Positions 1-8,132 of a stretch of DNA of 21,812 bases are shown piece by piece. Source of the DNA: Treponema sp. (lineage in GTDB: Bacteria; Spirochaetota; Spirochaetia; Treponematales; Rectinemataceae); assembly GCA_012516755.1 (NCBI GenBank), contig JAAYWE010000033.1:1-21812 (forward strand), in the 5' to 3' direction. How positions within the stretch are numbered: position 1 is the stretch's first letter; each line of letters begins with the position of its first letter. Below the pieces are notes generated by a model. That model was not told the DNA's origin and searched no databases. It saw nothing but the letters and a program-made list of their open reading frames with translations. The translations under genes and the position numbers were made by a program.

Positions 1-520
1 CACGCACACTTACAAGAGCCAGAATTATGCGCGGATCGATATGGCGATAGATAAGCTCCTCTAGGTTCGATACAGAGACAGCAAATAAATCCAAAAACCT
101 TGCAATTTGTCTATCTCGATAAGGCGGAAGAATAAAGACAGGCTCTCTTTGCTTAAGCGCTCGCCCCACAGTATTGGAAAGAACCGAAGTTGGCAATACT
201 TTATCTATGCCTGCGCTATAGGCCAGCTCTGATGGAGAAGGTAATACTCCAGTCCAGATGATCTCTTCAAGGCCTAGCTCATCAGCATAAAGGCGGCTTT
301 CCCCACTCTCAATATCCAGAGTGCAAGCGAGACTAGGGATATTCAGGCCGATCAAGTATAACCAGGAAGAGTCCTGTCTAAAGGGGTAGTAGTTTTCGGG
401 ATAATTGCGCGGACAGTTTTCATTTGCGAGCAATAGAACTTTCCCACTTGTTATTCCTCGGTCGCGGATAGCGTCTAAGAACGCTCTCCTCCTTTTTATA
501 TATATTTCTCTGATGAACAT
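1..520 (-). CDS. pepP: Xaa-Pro aminopeptidase, N-terminal part (truncated by window edge)
   Basis: A reading frame starts at the ATG at 520-518 and stays open to base 1, giving 173 codons; the rest lies outside the window. The protein begins MFIREIYIKRRRAFLDAI and contains the stretch NYYPFRQDSSWLYLIGL (about residues 44-60) followed by a short strand-rich segment. That pattern matches the aminopeptidase P N-terminal (AMP_N/creatinase-type) domain, which precedes a metal-dependent pita-bread catalytic domain cleaving X-Pro bonds. The metal ligands are not visible because the C-terminal domain is cut off, so activity cannot be judged. No Shine-Dalgarno lies upstream of the ATG. Instead a promoter (527-555) places the transcript start at the start codon. 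A strong SD-like run (AAGGAGG) occurs inside codons 9-12 but has no start codon after it. The family call is fairly secure; the symbol is by family only. Confidence 0.8.
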   Translation of the reverse strand, partial: MFIREIYIKRRRAFLDAIRDRGITSGKVLLLANENCPRNYPENYYPFRQDSSWLYLIGLNIPSLACTLDIESGESRLYADELGLEEIIWTGVLPSPSELAYSAGIDKVLPTSVLSNTVGRALKQREPVFILPPYRDRQIARFLDLFAVSVSNLEELIYRHIDPRIILALVSVR

Positions 521-526
521 ACATTC

Positions 527-555
527 ATTGTAAATACTTCAAATGGAGCGGTCAA
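527..555 (-). promoter_or_regulatory. sigma70-like promoter of the Xaa-Pro aminopeptidase, leaderless geometry
   Basis: On the minus strand TTGACC (555-550) is followed by a 17-base spacer and TACAAT (532-527). Six bases then separate the -10 box from the ATG at 520, so the expected transcription start coincides with the A of the start codon. Confidence 0.6.
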
Positions 556-673
556 TCGCTCTTTGAATAATATAGGATGGAATTAAATTTATTGGCAGGA
601 TCCTTCGTCATAGAAGGTGATTTGCATGCTCTCGGTGCGGAGACATATCTCATATTGAGGTAGTGTATGTTAA

Positions 674-1033
674 ATGGATTACGTGCGATATTGTTTCGCT
701 TCTAATCTTCGCTTGAGAAGGGCTATTCTTCAGATGTCCCAGGAAGAGCTTGCCCATCTGGCTAACCTCTCTCCTGGTTTTATAGCAAATATAGAGACCG
801 GCAGGAATTTTCCTTCCAGTAAAGGAATCTTGAAGATTTCATCTGCACTAAAGGTCGAGCCATGGAAACTATTTCTCGATCCTCAAAAGCAAGACATGTT
901 TTTTACCCGCGATGAGGTTTCTCATTGGCTCGAAGATTCTCGCAAACGTCTTTTTGGAGATTTCTCTCAAGGGGAATACCATACAGAAGACGATTCGGAA
1001 ATAGATAGTAACGAAATTACGCCTCAAGATTGA
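674..1033 (+). CDS. Cro/C1-type helix-turn-helix transcriptional regulator
   Basis: A 119-residue protein. Residues about 10-68 form an XRE-family (HTH_3) DNA-binding domain: an N-terminal helix with LRLRRAILQ, then the helix-turn-helix SQEELAHLANLSPGFIANIE (22-41) and the typical closing segment around ALKVEPWKLF. Residues after about 70 form a charged, acidic tail with no recognisable sensor or dimer domain. The probable role is a single-domain repressor or activator. Start ATG 674 has only a weak, distant SD (GAGG at 657-660). The downstream secreted M16-like gene follows within 8-32 bases depending on its start, so the two are probably co-transcribed. The target is unknown; control of its own operon is a guess from position only. 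Confidence 0.85.
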   Translation: MDYVRYCFASNLRLRRAILQMSQEELAHLANLSPGFIANIETGRNFPSSKGILKISSALKVEPWKLFLDPQKQDMFFTRDEVSHWLEDSRKRLFGDFSQGEYHTEDDSEIDSNEITPQD

Positions 1034-1064
1034 CAACAAGTTGCTCTGTTTTTACTATAAGCAG

Positions 1065-2519
1065 GTGGAACATAGCCGCAGATTTCTATGGATAGTGATC
1101 CTATTTTTAATACTCTCAAAAGGCTCCTCTGCTTCCGCACAATATCAAATCAAGACACTCGCAAATGGAATGACAGTATGTCTCAATCCCATCGAATATG
1201 AAGAAGATATATCCATAATCCTTGCCTATCGCGCAGGAGCAAATTCTCAGACAGCTTCAACTGCTGGTCTATTCAAGCTTTTGGAGTATGTTCTATTTAA
1301 TGGTCCCGCGGCGAATCCTGGTATTCCGGAGCCCGCAGCTGCGATTGATGTGCTTGAAGCAGAGGATATAAGAGGTGGATTGGGGATCGATAGATTTGAA
1401 TTCGGTATTTCGTTCAAAAAGGAGAACTTGGTCCAGGCATTTGACACTCTTCTCTATCTCTTTTCGCAGGAAAGAAGAGAATTCATCTTTGCTCAAAAAG
1501 ACGGAATAGAGCTAGCTCGGCAGTCTATCTTGAATCTCATTCAGAATGAAACCTCTGATAATGATCTTGTAAGCTCGATGGCCATAAATAAGAAGCTTTT
1601 TGCTAAGGCGCCTTATAGAATCGACATATTGGGATCCGAGAATGTCCTGGAAAAAGCGGATGCTGCACAGCTAAAGAACATTGCCTCTTCCTGGCTTGTT
1701 CCCAACAATGCTTGCCTTTCAATTGCCGGTGCCTTCGACCCCAATCAGGTTTTGTCCTTGATCGAGGCACGCTTTGGCCTGCTACAAAAAGCCAAGAATC
1801 CATGGCCAGCAAATCTCGCTCCATTTCCTAGACCGGGCGTCACGAAGCCAATATTTCTTGTTTTTCCTGACAGTGACATTTCAGCAGATCACATGAAGAT
1901 AGAGATGCGATACAGGGGTCCGGATCCAAAGGACACTACTTCCTATTTCGCAGCGCTGATGCTGCAGCAACTTGCAAACGAACCTACAAGCCGATTTCAG
2001 ATGGCAGTTCGCAAAAGCATGCCTAAGGGATCGGAACCCGAGAATATCAGGATCGACTATGTCCCTAACACAGACTCATCCTGGATCAGTGTCTTATCGA
2101 TTGTGCCAGCCGGCAAGAAGCCCGCCGAAACTGTATTTGCTTTCAAAGAAGCCGTGCGTGGAACCGAGCTTTATATGGTTAAAGCCAATCCATCCTATTT
2201 TTCCGCGGCCGATTATGATCGAGCTTGTCAAGCGTTATTAGGAGAAATAATGGCGATTCAAGGAGACGCGATGAGTTCCGCTTGCCATATGGCCACACTA
2301 TGGATCTGGGGAATACCACCACTGATTTTTCAGGAAAGCGATTTTATAATGAAAACCAGACAGAAGAATATCTCCCAATTTGTCGATACTTACATTCAGA
2401 AAAATCTAGAGGTAGTGATGGTGCGCCTCAATCCAGATCTATATGAGGTCAACAAGAAGAGTTTTTCAAGCTATGGATTCGAAACCGTAAGCACCAAGAA
2501 TGCCTTCTGGTGGCGCTGA
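1065..2519 (+). CDS. Secreted M16-peptidase-like protein lacking the zinc motif
   Basis: About 484 residues from GTG 1065. The start is uncertain: TTG 1041 would add 8 residues and neither has an SD. GTG gives the neatest signal peptide, with Arg-Arg before a FLWIVILFLIL core and an ASA-Q cleavage site near residue 25. After it, NGMTVCLNP and a segment ending GLFKLLEYVLFNG align with the first strand and catalytic helix of insulinase-type (M16) peptidases, where the consensus is HxxEH. Here the motif reads K-L-L-E-Y (about residues 71-75), so both zinc histidines are missing. The distal glutamate position also appears to be lost, judged by eye. A C-terminal M16-like half follows (SRFQMAVRK region near 310). 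It is probably a non-catalytic subunit or binding protein exported across the inner membrane. It lies downstream of the HTH gene and converges on the RelA/SpoT gene with a 9-base gap. Confidence 0.7.
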   Translation: MEHSRRFLWIVILFLILSKGSSASAQYQIKTLANGMTVCLNPIEYEEDISIILAYRAGANSQTASTAGLFKLLEYVLFNGPAANPGIPEPAAAIDVLEAEDIRGGLGIDRFEFGISFKKENLVQAFDTLLYLFSQERREFIFAQKDGIELARQSILNLIQNETSDNDLVSSMAINKKLFAKAPYRIDILGSENVLEKADAAQLKNIASSWLVPNNACLSIAGAFDPNQVLSLIEARFGLLQKAKNPWPANLAPFPRPGVTKPIFLVFPDSDISADHMKIEMRYRGPDPKDTTSYFAALMLQQLANEPTSRFQMAVRKSMPKGSEPENIRIDYVPNTDSSWISVLSIVPAGKKPAETVFAFKEAVRGTELYMVKANPSYFSAADYDRACQALLGEIMAIQGDAMSSACHMATLWIWGIPPLIFQESDFIMKTRQKNISQFVDTYIQKNLEVVMVRLNPDLYEVNKKSFSSYGFETVSTKNAFWWR

Positions 2520-2528
2520 ATAAGAGGC

Positions 2529-4760
2529 CTATATTGGCTCTTCTTCGATAGAGAGAATGCTCGGTAATGTGCGTAAAGCCTTGGCAACGCGCTTTAGGCC
2601 TTCGCGTGAATCGACTTCCAGAATAAAAAAACCTGAGAGTGTCCCATCGCCACGCTCTCCCAGCTTGCCTTCCTTAAGCCGTCCTGAACATCTGCGGACG
2701 GTGGATTCTATCTCTGAGAAGATATCGTAGCTCTTTTTAGTAGTTACACGGTAGCGTGCCGTAGTATTGATCGCTTCGTCTTCCCATTTGACATCGATGC
2801 GCCGCTCTTCGAAATCCGCAATCGAAGCTATGGATCTGCAGTCTTCGCGATGTACGATAATTCCACGACCACGCGAAACATAGCCTACGATACGATCGCC
2901 AGTAACCGGTTTACAGCAGCCTGCGATGCGAATCATCAAGTTGCGCATGCCTCCCACTGATACGCCCACTTTCTCACTGCGAAGCACAAGGCCAGGCTTT
3001 AGGCTATGGAACTCCACAACGGAAGGAAATTCGCCGCGGCGAGCTTCGATTTGAGATCGATCGGCTCCGTGAACGCGAGCCTGAACCGTTTCCTGAGCAG
3101 CTTTTTCGCTCTTGCGAGCCGCAACTATGTGCTTGTCTATCGCCACGGCCTGGCCAGTCTGTACAAGAAGCTGGCGTATCTTTGAGCGTGCTTTACTAGT
3201 GCGGGCTATCTTGAGCCAATTGAGATTAGGTCTTGCATTGGGTGAAGTAATGATTTCGACAATCTGAGTATTGCGAAGCTCGGAATCGAGAGGTGCTATG
3301 GCACCGTTGATCTTTGCGCCAAGGCAGTGTGCCCCAACGTCGGAGTGAATAGCGAATGCAAAGTCTATAGGTGTCGAACCAGAAGGCAACTCAATTATAT
3401 CTCCCTTTGGGGTAAAGACAAATATAGAATCACCCAGGAACTCTTGCTTTATTTCTTCTAGATAGCTGTCGCCTTCGGCAATAAACTGGTTCCACTGCCT
3501 TAGCTTGTTCATAATCGGCAAATCTTCAAGCTTTGGAATCTCTGCCCCGGTACCTTTCTTGTACAGCCAATGCGATGCTACTCCATATTCCGCCACAAGG
3601 TGCATTTCTCTAGTTCGAATCTGTATCTCTAGCAGTTGCCCCCCATATGCGATCACTGTTGTATGGAGGCTTTGGTATCCATTTGCTTTTGGCATGGCAA
3701 TATAGTCTTTGAATCGACCATCAATGGGCTTCCAGAGCCGGTGCACGAGTCCAAGCAGAGCATAACAATCATTTATGCCATTGCAGATAATCCGTATGCC
3801 AAGAAGGTCATATAGCTCTTCGGCACCTTTCCCGCGCCTGCGCATCTTCTGATATATGGAGTAAAAATGCTTAGCACGAGCGCTGACCTCGACATCTATC
3901 CCCTCTTTTGCAGCTGTTGAGAGAATCTTATCCGTCACTTTCTTTAGAAAGTCCTGACGCTCATGCTTGCGCGAATTTACAATTTCCTTTATCTGGTCGA
4001 ACACCTCACGGTTTAGAGCTTTCAGGGACAAATCCTCTAATTCATCCTTTAGCCAGGAAATACCCAGTCTATCGGCAAGAGGAGCGTAGATATCTATGCA
4101 TTCGGTAGCTATCTCTTTCTGGCGATCTTCCGGTAGATATTTCAGAGTGCGCATGCTATCTAGCTTATCTGCGAGTTTTACGAGGATAACACGAATATCG
4201 CTAGTCAAAGCAAAAAGCATTTTTCGCATTGTTTCAGCAGCATGCACGGTTTTGTTCTTTGCCTTGACCGATGACAGCCTGTTGACTCCGGCAACGATCA
4301 CCGCGGTTTGGGGACCAAATCGTTCCTCAATAAAAGGATCTGGCGCCGCAAGAAGGGAACTCAATGCGTTTGAGCTTTTTTTCTTCAATGCGTGTTCGCC
4401 TTTGGTAGTCTGTTTTATCCCTCTTGGCGAAATTCGGGACTCCTCCAATGCCGATTTTTCTCTGTTTGCAGGTTTTCCTTCGATATTTCTATCTAAATTC
4501 GCATCCTGGACAAAACCCGATATTCGCTCCTCTATTGTATCGTGGAGAAGACCAGCAAGGATTGAGTCAAGATCCATACCAAGGTCGAGGAGAATTTCAG
4601 CAACCCTGATATCATGATAATAAGCAGGCTCACCAGATGCTCGCTTTCTTTCTCCATGAACACTATGAGCGTGATCCAGAGCATTTATAAGAAGATTCTT
4701 CTCTTCATCATTGAAACGATGCTCGATCTTAGAAGAAAATTCATTAACGAATTCATCCAT
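2529..4760 (-). CDS. rsh: RelA/SpoT homologue, (p)ppGpp synthetase/hydrolase
   Basis: A 743-residue long RSH enzyme that makes pppGpp/ppGpp from GTP/GDP and ATP and may hydrolyse it. Domains in order: HD hydrolase (about 20-230) with R40, H49, H73-D74, E77 and D198; synthetase (about 290-400) with GIRIIC, GRFKDYIAMPKANGYQSLHT, D318 and E378; TGS (about 444-505); a helical linker; zinc-finger domain with C615, C616, H637 and C641; ACT (about 655-743). All key synthetase residues look intact. Two oddities are in the HD domain. About 58 extra polar residues sit between E77 and the FG at 148-149. The usual LADRLHNMRT reads LADKLDSMRT, and HDxxED reads HDTIEE. The start ATG 4760 overlaps the end of prmC by 8 bases, so it is likely the last gene of prfA-prmC-rsh. 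Synthetase function is confident; hydrolase strength is uncertain. Confidence 0.95.
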   Translation of the reverse strand: MDEFVNEFSSKIEHRFNDEEKNLLINALDHAHSVHGERKRASGEPAYYHDIRVAEILLDLGMDLDSILAGLLHDTIEERISGFVQDANLDRNIEGKPANREKSALEESRISPRGIKQTTKGEHALKKKSSNALSSLLAAPDPFIEERFGPQTAVIVAGVNRLSSVKAKNKTVHAAETMRKMLFALTSDIRVILVKLADKLDSMRTLKYLPEDRQKEIATECIDIYAPLADRLGISWLKDELEDLSLKALNREVFDQIKEIVNSRKHERQDFLKKVTDKILSTAAKEGIDVEVSARAKHFYSIYQKMRRRGKGAEELYDLLGIRIICNGINDCYALLGLVHRLWKPIDGRFKDYIAMPKANGYQSLHTTVIAYGGQLLEIQIRTREMHLVAEYGVASHWLYKKGTGAEIPKLEDLPIMNKLRQWNQFIAEGDSYLEEIKQEFLGDSIFVFTPKGDIIELPSGSTPIDFAFAIHSDVGAHCLGAKINGAIAPLDSELRNTQIVEIITSPNARPNLNWLKIARTSKARSKIRQLLVQTGQAVAIDKHIVAARKSEKAAQETVQARVHGADRSQIEARRGEFPSVVEFHSLKPGLVLRSEKVGVSVGGMRNLMIRIAGCCKPVTGDRIVGYVSRGRGIIVHREDCRSIASIADFEERRIDVKWEDEAINTTARYRVTTKKSYDIFSEIESTVRRCSGRLKEGKLGERGDGTLSGFFILEVDSREGLKRVAKALRTLPSILSIEEEPI

Positions 4761-5622
4761 GGCGTCCGCCTACTACCCTTATACTTCCTGTGAGATCCTT
4801 CCATGTTTTAAGATCTATATAGCCCATCTCTCCAAAGAGAGCCAGAGACTCCGATGCCTGGTGTGGATCCATCTCCAATAATAATACGCCATTATGCGAT
4901 AAATATTCATATCCCTCCATGATTATTTTCCGGATATACTCCATGCCGTCTATACCTCCATCCAGAGAGATAAGGGGATCCTTCCATCCTTTGGCAATCA
5001 ATTGCTCCGCTTGATAATGCGGAACATAAGGAGGATTTGCGGCAATAATTTCGAACTTTCCATCTATTTCGGAAAAAAGATCGGATTCTATGAAAATCAA
5101 GGACTGAGCGGGCAAAAGCCGTTGCGCGTTCTTCTTTGCAAGGTCGAGAGCTGCAGAAGATATATCTGAGGCTGTTACCTTATGATTTGGCATTTCGGCT
5201 GCGAGACTGATTGCCACTGCGCCGCAACCGGTACAAAGATCGAGAATGGAAATTTCTCGGACTACATCAAGACTCCCATTTATGCCTGCTGAGGGCTCGA
5301 ATAGCTTTGAAGATTCAAGCACAGCCTCTACCAAGACCTCTGTGTCTTGCCGGGGCGATAATACATCACTGTTGACTAGAAATTCCCTACCATAGAACTC
5401 ACGGAAACCGCGAATATGGGCTATGCTCTCGCCATTTCTTCTGCGTTCTGTCATATCGAAGAAGGACTGTGGGACAGAATCTACACGCTCAGAGAGCATT
5501 GAGAAAAGCTTTTCCTTAGTTATACCGAGGCTATGAGCCATGAGCAAAACTGCATCCAGAAAAGGGCTATCGCTATCGGAAAAGCTGCTAGATTCATTCA
5601 AGATAAGTTCTCGGTAATTCAT
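4753..5622 (-). CDS. prmC: PrmC, release factor glutamine N5-methyltransferase
   Basis: A 289-residue SAM-dependent enzyme that methylates the glutamine of the GGQ motif in peptide release factors. The N-terminal helical substrate-binding domain (about 1-95) ends with RGFREFYGREF and a segment SPRQDTEVLVE typical of HemK/PrmC. The Rossmann methyltransferase domain follows. Motif I is DLCTGCGAVAISL (128-140; Cys where many homologues have Gly or Ser). The catalytic NPPY is at 196-199, within AANPPYVPHY. Length is normal. It starts 5 bases after the prfA stop codon and overlaps rsh by 8 bases, so it sits beside its substrate gene, a common arrangement. Identification is secure from the NPPY context. 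Confidence 0.95.
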   Translation of the reverse strand: MNYRELILNESSSFSDSDSPFLDAVLLMAHSLGITKEKLFSMLSERVDSVPQSFFDMTERRRNGESIAHIRGFREFYGREFLVNSDVLSPRQDTEVLVEAVLESSKLFEPSAGINGSLDVVREISILDLCTGCGAVAISLAAEMPNHKVTASDISSAALDLAKKNAQRLLPAQSLIFIESDLFSEIDGKFEIIAANPPYVPHYQAEQLIAKGWKDPLISLDGGIDGMEYIRKIIMEGYEYLSHNGVLLLEMDPHQASESLALFGEMGYIDLKTWKDLTGSIRVVGGRHG

Positions 5623-5627
5623 GACAA

Positions 5628-6707
5628 TTAGCGTTCTTCGGCCATCAGTGCCTGTTCTCTATCCCATGCTATCAGCGCATCGAGCAATTCATCAAGATCA
5701 CCTTCCATGATGAGGTCGAGCTTATATAGAGTCAAATCTATCCTATGGTCGGTCAAGCGATTCTGCGGAAAATTATAGGTTCTGATGCGCTCGGAGCGGT
5801 CTCCGGTTCCGACTTGATTTCGTCGTTCCGCGGAACGCTCTGCTTGGCGTTTCTTATCTTCGATCTCGAAAAGCCTGGCTCTGAGGATTCTCATGGCCTT
5901 TGCCTTATTCTTTATCTGACTCTTCTCATCTTGGCAGTGAACAACAATACCGCTTAAAGTATGTGTAATGCGCACAGCAGAGTCAGTGGTATTGACGCTT
6001 TGGCCACCTGGACCAGAAGAACGCATTACATCGATGCGCAGATCTTCTGGCCTTATCTCAATTTCTGTCTCTTCTATCTCGGGCAGTACCGCAACCGTCA
6101 CCGTGCTGGTATGGATTCTGCCTGAACCTTCGGTTACCGGCACACGCTGAACTCTGTGGACTCCGGATTCCAGCCGTAACCTCTCGTATGCTGCATCCCC
6201 AGAAATCGAGAAAATTATCTCTTTAATTCCGCCAAGCTCGGTTTCGTTTGAACTCATTATCTCGACATTCCACCCGCGACCATCGGCATAACGACTATAC
6301 ATCCTATATAGGTCAGCAGCAAACAGAGCCGCCTCTTCTCCTCCTGTGCCTGCGCGTATCTCCATTATGACCGATTTGTCGGCCATAGGATCTCGCGGTG
6401 CAAGAAGAGTCTCGAGCCGTTCTTCGGCAAGAGCATACTGCTTTTTCAATTCAAGAATTTCTTGCTCTGCAAGCTCTCTCAATTCCTCGTCCTTTGTTTC
6501 TCGAATCAGCTCTTCCGTCTCCAGGATCGAAGAGTTAAGTCTTTGCACTTCATCGAATTCCTGAAGAATCTCTGAAATCTTTGCTCTCTCCTTCATAAGA
6601 TTGCGATAATTATTCTTATCCCTAAGTATATCCGAATTCGAAACGAGTCCATCAATTTCTGCGAGACGCCCTCGCAGTTGCTCCATATGTTCTATGTGTT
6701 CTATCAC
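5628..6707 (-). CDS. prfA: Peptide chain release factor 1
   Basis: A 359-residue class-I release factor that reads UAA/UAG at the ribosomal A site and triggers peptidyl-tRNA hydrolysis. The N-terminal coiled-coil domain (about 1-105) is followed by GTGGEEAALFA. The codon-recognition tripeptide is P190-V-T192 in the RVPVTEGSGRIHTS context, which marks RF1 rather than RF2 (SPF). The catalytic GGQ is at 234-236 (SSGPGGQSVNTT). The start is GTG 6707; the ATG at 6686 is an alternative that removes 7 residues. GTG is preferred because the extra residues continue the first helix and because a promoter at 6714-6743 ends six bases before it. Neither start has an SD. It heads the prfA-prmC-rsh cluster and is divergent from serS across 78 bases. 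Confidence 0.96.
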   Translation of the reverse strand: MIEHIEHMEQLRGRLAEIDGLVSNSDILRDKNNYRNLMKERAKISEILQEFDEVQRLNSSILETEELIRETKDEELRELAEQEILELKKQYALAEERLETLLAPRDPMADKSVIMEIRAGTGGEEAALFAADLYRMYSRYADGRGWNVEIMSSNETELGGIKEIIFSISGDAAYERLRLESGVHRVQRVPVTEGSGRIHTSTVTVAVLPEIEETEIEIRPEDLRIDVMRSSGPGGQSVNTTDSAVRITHTLSGIVVHCQDEKSQIKNKAKAMRILRARLFEIEDKKRQAERSAERRNQVGTGDRSERIRTYNFPQNRLTDHRIDLTLYKLDLIMEGDLDELLDALIAWDREQALMAEER

Positions 6708-6713
6708 GAATGA

Positions 6714-6743
6714 ATGGTAGCCTGTTTATGGCCTACACTTCAA
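6714..6743 (-). promoter_or_regulatory. prfA promoter, leaderless geometry
   Basis: On the minus strand TTGAAG (6743-6738), an 18-base spacer and TACCAT (6719-6714) precede the GTG start at 6707 by six bases. The -10 match is moderate (4 of 6) but the spacing equals that of the aminopeptidase and serS promoters. Confidence 0.4.
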
Positions 6744-6750
6744 CTCCCGC

Positions 6751-6779
6751 TTGCGCCAAGCTGCTCATCCGGATAGTAT
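6751..6779 (+). promoter_or_regulatory. serS promoter, leaderless geometry
   Basis: TTGCGC (6751-6756), a 17-base spacer and TAGTAT (6774-6779) lie exactly six bases before the ATG of serS at 6786. No SD is present between them. The -35 match is weak (3 of 6). Confidence 0.4.
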
Positions 6780-6785
6780 CTAGCC

Positions 6786-8066
6786 ATGCTAGACATACGT
6801 TTTATCAAAGAAAACTTAGAAGCGGTTCGCCAGAATATTCGCGACCGATATATGGATGCTGATGTGGACCTATTGGTCTCCCTTTACGATAAGAAGAATG
6901 CATTGCTCCGCGAACTCGAGGAATCCAGGCGCCTCAGAAACGAGAATGCCCAAGCCATGAAGTCGAATCTATCCAAAGAGGAACGCGCAATTCGCATAGA
7001 AGAAGGCAAACGTCTCAAAGAAATAATCGCTCACCTCGAAGCAGAACTTCAGGAAATAGAGAGAGCCTTCGCCGAAGAATTGGCCAAAATACCCAATATG
7101 GCTCATCCTAAGGCTCCCCGAGGCAAGGAAGATAAAGATAATCTCGAAGTGAAAAGGGTCGGTTCTCCAACTCAGTTCAATTTTCTTCCTAAGGATCATG
7201 TGGAACTTGGCCAGAGTCTGGATATACTCGACTTCGATACAGCAACGAAAGTCTCGGGGACCAAATTTTATTATCTGAAAAATGAGGGAACCATCCTCGA
7301 GCTCGCCCTGGTGCGATATGCGCTGGATATGCTATCAAAACACGGCTTTACTCTTATGACAACCCCAGATATTGCCAAGTCACAGATTCTGGAGGGAATA
7401 GGCTTCATTCCGCGGGGCCCCGAATCGAATGTCTATACTCTCGAAGGAGAAGAAGCTTGCCTAATAGGAACGGCGGAAATCACGCTTGGGGGTTATCATA
7501 GCGATTCTGTCCTTGAAAAAAGCCAACTTCCTATCCGCTATGCGGGCGTTTCTCATTGCTTTAGGCGTGAAGCTGGTGCCGCCGGTCAGTTTTCAAAAGG
7601 CCTCTACAGAGTGCATCAGTTCACAAAGGTAGAAATGTTTGTATACTGCCTACCAGAGGACTCCGAGTTAATACATGAAGAGCTTCGCTCGATCGAAGAG
7701 GAAATTTTTTCGAGCCTCGATATTCCATTCAGGGTCGTGGACACCTGCACAGGAGATCTCGGTGCCCCAGCCTATCGCAAGTGGGACTTGGAAGCCTGGA
7801 TGCCAGGCAGGAATAATGGCGAATGGGGAGAGATAACATCGACCTCAAATTGTACCGATTATCAGGCTCGAAGACTCAATGTTCGCTATAGGGATAAGGA
7901 TGGCAAAAATCGCTTCGTGCATATGCTGAACGGCACAGCAATTGCCTGCTCCCGCGCCATTATCGCTATTCTTGAGAATAACCAGCAAGCGGATGGCTCT
8001 GTAATGATCCCGAAAGCCCTAGTGCCCTACTGTGGTTTCGATCTTATTCGTCCCAATCGCACTTGA
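6786..8066 (+). CDS. serS: Seryl-tRNA synthetase
   Basis: A 426-residue class-II aminoacyl-tRNA synthetase that charges tRNA-Ser (and tRNA-Sec where present). The N-terminal MLDIRFIKENLEAVRQN leads into the long antiparallel coiled-coil arm (about 28-105) that clamps the variable arm of the tRNA. Class-II motif 2 is CFRREAGAAG (from residue 258) and leads into QFTKVEMFVY. Motif 3 is NGTAIACSRAIIAILENNQ with its conserved arginine at 390. The length matches bacterial SerRS. It is a single gene with no SD, preceded by a promoter whose -10 box sits six bases from the ATG, and it is divergent from prfA. The call is secure. Confidence 0.97.
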   Translation: MLDIRFIKENLEAVRQNIRDRYMDADVDLLVSLYDKKNALLRELEESRRLRNENAQAMKSNLSKEERAIRIEEGKRLKEIIAHLEAELQEIERAFAEELAKIPNMAHPKAPRGKEDKDNLEVKRVGSPTQFNFLPKDHVELGQSLDILDFDTATKVSGTKFYYLKNEGTILELALVRYALDMLSKHGFTLMTTPDIAKSQILEGIGFIPRGPESNVYTLEGEEACLIGTAEITLGGYHSDSVLEKSQLPIRYAGVSHCFRREAGAAGQFSKGLYRVHQFTKVEMFVYCLPEDSELIHEELRSIEEEIFSSLDIPFRVVDTCTGDLGAPAYRKWDLEAWMPGRNNGEWGEITSTSNCTDYQARRLNVRYRDKDGKNRFVHMLNGTAIACSRAIIAILENNQQADGSVMIPKALVPYCGFDLIRPNRT

Positions 8067-8132
8067 GGCATATATCTTTTAAGACATCTGTGGAAATGGA
8101 ACATCAAGAAGCACCTAGAGCATCTAAGGAAA

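Noticed and set aside
4096..4617. 173-residue plus-strand frame inside the RelA/SpoT gene
   Set aside because: It covers the 58-residue insertion on the other strand, so an overlapping gene was considered, but codon composition and motif conservation favour the RSH frame and there is no SD.
8067..8132. Bidirectional terminator between serS and the zinc-finger gene
   Set aside because: No stem longer than four pairs with a T-run is visible on either strand.
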